From assembly GCF_000765145.1 (NCBI RefSeq), contig NZ_JMGA01000052.1, positions 1-63,839 on the forward strand: DNA of 63,839 nt, given 5' to 3'. Of the stretch, positions 61,319 through 63,839 are shown one piece after another (within the stretch, counting starts at the first letter, position 1; the number at the start of each line of letters is the position of its first letter). The DNA comes from Desulfosporosinus sp. HMP52 (GTDB taxonomy: Bacteria; Bacillota; Desulfitobacteriia; Desulfitobacteriales; Desulfitobacteriaceae). The position numbers and the translations under genes are program-made. Below the pieces are notes generated by a model. That model was not told the origin of the DNA. It was given only the letters and a program-made list of their open reading frames with translations, and made no database searches.

Positions 61319-61365
61319 AGAGAAGAATGGCTTTCTCTTGCAATAAAAGAAAACCATTCTTCTCT
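61319..61365 (-). terminator. Terminator-like hairpin after DUF1540 gene
   Basis: AGAGAAGAATGG and CCATTCTTCTCT with inner TTTCT/AGAAA pairs. Confidence 0.6.
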
Positions 61366-61420
61366 TGTTATATGATATTTTGAACTTATGCAGCATGATA
61401 GTGCTGTTTTACTTCATTAG

Positions 61421-61594
61421 TTACTCGGGGAGAAACGTTGCGCAGTCAGTCATTTCAGTGCTCTTTGCATTTGGGGATTGAACTTCAATTTTATCTGCAT
61501 GGCAATGATCCCCTGAACCATAATAATGGCATGTGTTTACAACACATTTGATCCCACTGTTAGGTTGAGACATTTTTTTAGCCCGTCCAGTCAT
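61421..61594 (-). CDS. DUF1540 small Cys-rich protein
   Basis: 57 aa from ATG 61594 (TTGAGGAATG upstream). IKCVVNTCHYYGSGDHCHAD and MTDCATFLPE give the C-x5-C...C-x-A...C pattern of DUF1540, a short zinc- or metal-binding module common in spore formers. Role unknown. Confidence 0.82.
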   Translation of the reverse strand: MTGRAKKMSQPNSGIKCVVNTCHYYGSGDHCHADKIEVQSPNAKSTEMTDCATFLPE

Positions 61595-61790
61595 GTAAAC
61601 ATTCCTCAAGTTCTATAGTATTATGATCTAACATAAATGATTTCATGAATTCCAATTTTTTATTACTATGTATCTTGTAAAACTCTTATCAAGGATCGTG
61701 CATCAAGCTTAGTCAACCTCAACCGATACACGAACCATTGCTACTGCAGAACAACAACATGCTTCTGTCGAGGAATTGTTATCTACTATT

Positions 61791-61825
61791 AAAAGGGCAG
61801 TTCGCCCAAAGGCTAGTGCCCTTTT
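61791..61825 (-). terminator. Terminator of the beta-propeller gene
   Basis: AAAAGGGCA and TGCCCTTTT, 17-nt loop; T-run (TTTTAATAG) on the minus strand. Confidence 0.65.
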
Positions 61826-61897
61826 CTAATTGCCACATGCTAGATGCCTATAAAATGCCGACGTGACCATTACTGTTCGTACGTTTTATCAAAATTG

Positions 61898-62959
61898 TTA
61901 TTGTGATTGTAAAAAGCTTATACCGTTGGGTGTTTTGCCAACATTTATCGTTGCGATTACCTTGTTATTGCTATTGTCAATCACACTAATGGTGTCGTCA
62001 TACATATTAGTTACAAAAATGTACTTGTTGTCCGTACTCACCACAAGCCCATGTGCACCTTTGCCAGTCTCTATGGTAGCAACAACTTGGCGAGTTGCTA
62101 AATCAATTTTGCTAACAGAATTTGAGGGTTTTTGTTCAGTACCCTGGTTAGCAACAAATATGTATTTATCGTCTGATTGCAAATAAATCTGAGCTGGTCC
62201 TGTACCTACAGCTATCTTATCAATTTTCTTAGTCGCCAAATCGACCATTGCTAAAGAGTTTTCAGCATTTACTGATGCAAACATAGTCTTTCCATCGCTT
62301 GTTACTGCTGTGGTAACCGGGGTTTTCCCTACTTTGATTTTAGTAACTTCCTTAAATTCGATCAGATCCAGAATACTTATTGTATCCGAACCCAAATTTG
62401 CCACATAAGCAAATTTACTATCCTTAGAAATTCTAAAACCATGAGGGCCATTTCCAGTTCCTATGGTCTTTATCACTTGATAGCTACTCAGTTCTATTAC
62501 GGAGACGTTGTTACTTTCATTGTTAGTAACCAGTGCATATTTTCCATCGTTCGTAAAATCTATATGTGCAGGGTGTTTCCCTACTTCTACTTTTTTTATT
62601 AATTGATCGTTAGAAGTATCTAAAAACAAGGCAATCCCATTCATTTCCATGTGAGCATCACCTTGCATACTGCTCATACGGCCCTCAGGGACTAGGGTCG
62701 CCCCTAAAATCTTACCATTAGGCGATACTTGAACATTATGAACTGAACCTTCTTGCTTAATAGTTTCTACTACTTTGTTTGTATTAACATCAACCTTCGA
62801 AATACTTCCGCCTTCATCTGCTGTATATACGTAGGCTTTTGTACTCTGAACTTTCGCAGGTTCCTTGGACTCAGGTGTATCACTCTGTTGCCCACTGCAT
62901 GCCGTTGTCGAAAACATAGTTAAGGCAAGTAAAGTAAATGATAAAAGAATTTTCTTCAT
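61898..62959 (-). CDS. YVTN/YncE-like beta-propeller lipoprotein
   Basis: 353 aa from ATG 62959. Lipobox MFSTTAC (about 15-21), so anchored outside the membrane. About seven repeats of the kind YVANLGSDTISILDL, YIFVTNMYDDTISVIDNSNN, each with GKxPxGI-type turns. One insert has a Met/His stretch MSSMQGDAHMEMNGIAL (about 100-116). Follows the DsrJ-like gene by 48 nt and is probably co-transcribed. Propellers of this kind bind proteins or cofactors; substrate unknown. Confidence 0.85.
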   Translation of the reverse strand: MKKILLSFTLLALTMFSTTACSGQQSDTPESKEPAKVQSTKAYVYTADEGGSISKVDVNTNKVVETIKQEGSVHNVQVSPNGKILGATLVPEGRMSSMQGDAHMEMNGIALFLDTSNDQLIKKVEVGKHPAHIDFTNDGKYALVTNNESNNVSVIELSSYQVIKTIGTGNGPHGFRISKDSKFAYVANLGSDTISILDLIEFKEVTKIKVGKTPVTTAVTSDGKTMFASVNAENSLAMVDLATKKIDKIAVGTGPAQIYLQSDDKYIFVANQGTEQKPSNSVSKIDLATRQVVATIETGKGAHGLVVSTDNKYIFVTNMYDDTISVIDNSNNKVIATINVGKTPNGISFLQSQ

Positions 62960-63007
62960 TAAAGCATCTCCTATTTTAAAATTAAAAAACATTAGTAAAT
63001 GAGGAGC

Positions 63008-63418
63008 TTATTCAATATGAGGGTCGGGGAGCAAATGACACTCCCAGCAATTCGGTTTTACAGCAGCGTAATTATGACATGAAACACAAAATTGCTCCGA
63101 CTTTTTTACTCCTGGTTTATAATGACAGTTCAAGCACGTTTGAAAGCTAAGTCTGTATTCTTTCCCTTTACTATTAATATACTCCGTTTTGCCCTCACGC
63201 ACGCCTTCTTCTCTCCATTGGTACAGAAGTTTCATATGATTAGCCTTCATATAATCCGTTGACTCGATACACTCCTTAACCTCTAGTTGCCGGATAGCTG
63301 GAGTATCCAAATCTATGACAGGCCCCTTGTTAGATTTCCCTAAATTATAAAAGAGAGGAATGCTCAGTAAAGCAACAGCGAATATAAGCCCCGCAATTAT
63401 TCTTCGTCCTTTGAACAA
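63008..63418 (-). CDS. DsrJ-like membrane-anchored triheme cytochrome c
   Basis: 136 aa. N-terminal membrane anchor (about 6-25). Three heme c sites: CLNCH, CVSCH and CWECH (about 95-128). DYMKANHMKLLYQWREEGVR then the heme cluster is the DsrJ layout of the DsrMKJOP sulfite-reduction membrane complex. No dsrM, K, O or P is nearby, so this may be a stand-alone paralog serving another partner, perhaps the propeller lipoprotein. Confidence 0.82.
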   Translation of the reverse strand: MFKGRRIIAGLIFAVALLSIPLFYNLGKSNKGPVIDLDTPAIRQLEVKECIESTDYMKANHMKLLYQWREEGVREGKTEYINSKGKEYRLSFQTCLNCHYKPGVKKSEQFCVSCHNYAAVKPNCWECHLLPDPHIE

Positions 63419-63725
63419 TATCCAATACCCTCCTTTTGAGGTGGAGATGCCTTAGCCCATAACTCAAATTTCATACAGAACCTAGTACCACGTCACTTTT
63501 AGTCACTCGCTTTCGACATATTATCTCTGAATGTGTTATTTATTATGTAAAAGATTTGGTCCACGGAACGGCATAGCTTTAAGAGTTAACATAAAAGCGA
63601 CTAAGGTATTGATTTATACTGAAACCTGACCCCACTCTTTCATTCAATATTGACCCCCTCGCAATAAAAAGATATCCTTTCTCGGTCAGCAGGAATTACA
63701 TAGAGAAAGGATATCTAGGGGGAGA
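63419..63725. other. Upstream region of DsrJ-like gene and IS21 left end
   Basis: No gene. CTGACCCCACTC and ATTGACCCCCTCGC near 63627-63660 look like repeated sites within an IS21 terminal region. Confidence 0.4.
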
Positions 63726-63839
63726 ATGAAAGATGTGCAAGACTGGATCGCAGTAAAACGACTATATCGGAGCGGCATGAAAATCAAGGCTATTTCAAGA
63801 CAGTTGGGGATGTCCAAAAATACCGTCAAAAAGCTTATT
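63726..63839 (+). CDS. istA: IS21-type transposase IstA, N-terminal part
   Basis: Runs off the window after 38 codons: MKDVQDWIAVKRLYRSGMKI then KAISRQLGMSKNTVKKLI, the helix-turn-helix start of IstA. GGGGGAGA precedes the ATG. Confidence 0.8.
   Translation, partial: MKDVQDWIAVKRLYRSGMKIKAISRQLGMSKNTVKKLI

Overview
The window looks like a chromosomal stretch from a spore-forming, sulfate- or sulfite-reducing Firmicute of the Desulfosporosinus/Desulfitobacterium type. This is inferred from an AT-rich background, strong AAGGAGG-type ribosome sites, a Tat-exported NiFe hydrogenase, a DsrJ-like triheme cytochrome, indolepyruvate:ferredoxin oxidoreductase, a CGAAC-type LexA box, a c-di-AMP riboswitch and a selenocysteine-type peroxiredoxin. 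No 16S rRNA or other species marker is present, so the genus is inference.

Layout. (1) 0-15 kb is an accessory, defence-like region, almost all on the minus strand. It holds an OAS/CD-NTase-like nucleotidyltransferase paired with a PD-(D/E)XK-like protein, remnants of hsdR and of a large serine recombinase, a DUF3800 protein, an SOS-type Y-family polymerase whose control region was hit by an IS66 element, two CoiA-like proteins, a frameshifted small nuclease-like gene, a Mug-type DNA glycosylase and a Shedu (DUF4263)-like protein. (2) 15-28.5 kb is a mobile-element junkyard: IS91-like transposase and remnants, a serine recombinase cassette, a MazG-like operon, a chemoreceptor, a response regulator running into a decayed phage gene, a damaged tRNA-Thr with a tandemly duplicated 3' part, a group II intron tail, GNAT and bacillithiol-transferase-like genes. 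(3) 28.5-33.4 kb carries a His-rich exported protein, a polyferredoxin membrane protein and an OmpR-type two-component system whose sensor has a Met-rich loop. (4) 33.8-40 kb is one minus-strand hydrogenase operon: small subunit, large subunit, protease, hypA, hypB, hypC, hypD, hypE. (5) 40.8-46.7 kb is a GC-richer plus-strand block: DUF2294, purK, purE, an OFA-type transporter, iorA, iorB. (6) 46.8-61.6 kb is a copper-homeostasis region with many partial duplications: a Sec-peroxiredoxin fusion, Met-rich exported proteins, NlpC/P60 with a c-di-AMP riboswitch, lgt, copA, IS110, csoR, a CopZ-like protein, DUF2933 and DUF1540. (7) 61.9-63.4 kb has a DsrJ-like cytochrome with a beta-propeller lipoprotein; the window ends inside an IS21-type istA.

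How it fits together. CsoR-like operators precede csoR, a small membrane-protein gene and possibly a Met-rich peptide gene. A second element, three TTCAT half-sites 11 bp apart, precedes three of the membrane or Met-rich secreted genes, with weaker matches before two more genes, and is a plausible target of the Met-rich two-component system. I therefore infer a two-layer copper (or similar soft-metal) response: cytoplasmic Cu via CsoR/CopA/CopZ, and envelope Cu via the kinase and a set of Met-rich exported proteins. The most novel-looking items are this envelope regulon, the nucleotidyltransferase/nuclease pair, the IS66 insertion that rebuilt a LexA box, and the fused Sec-peroxiredoxin.
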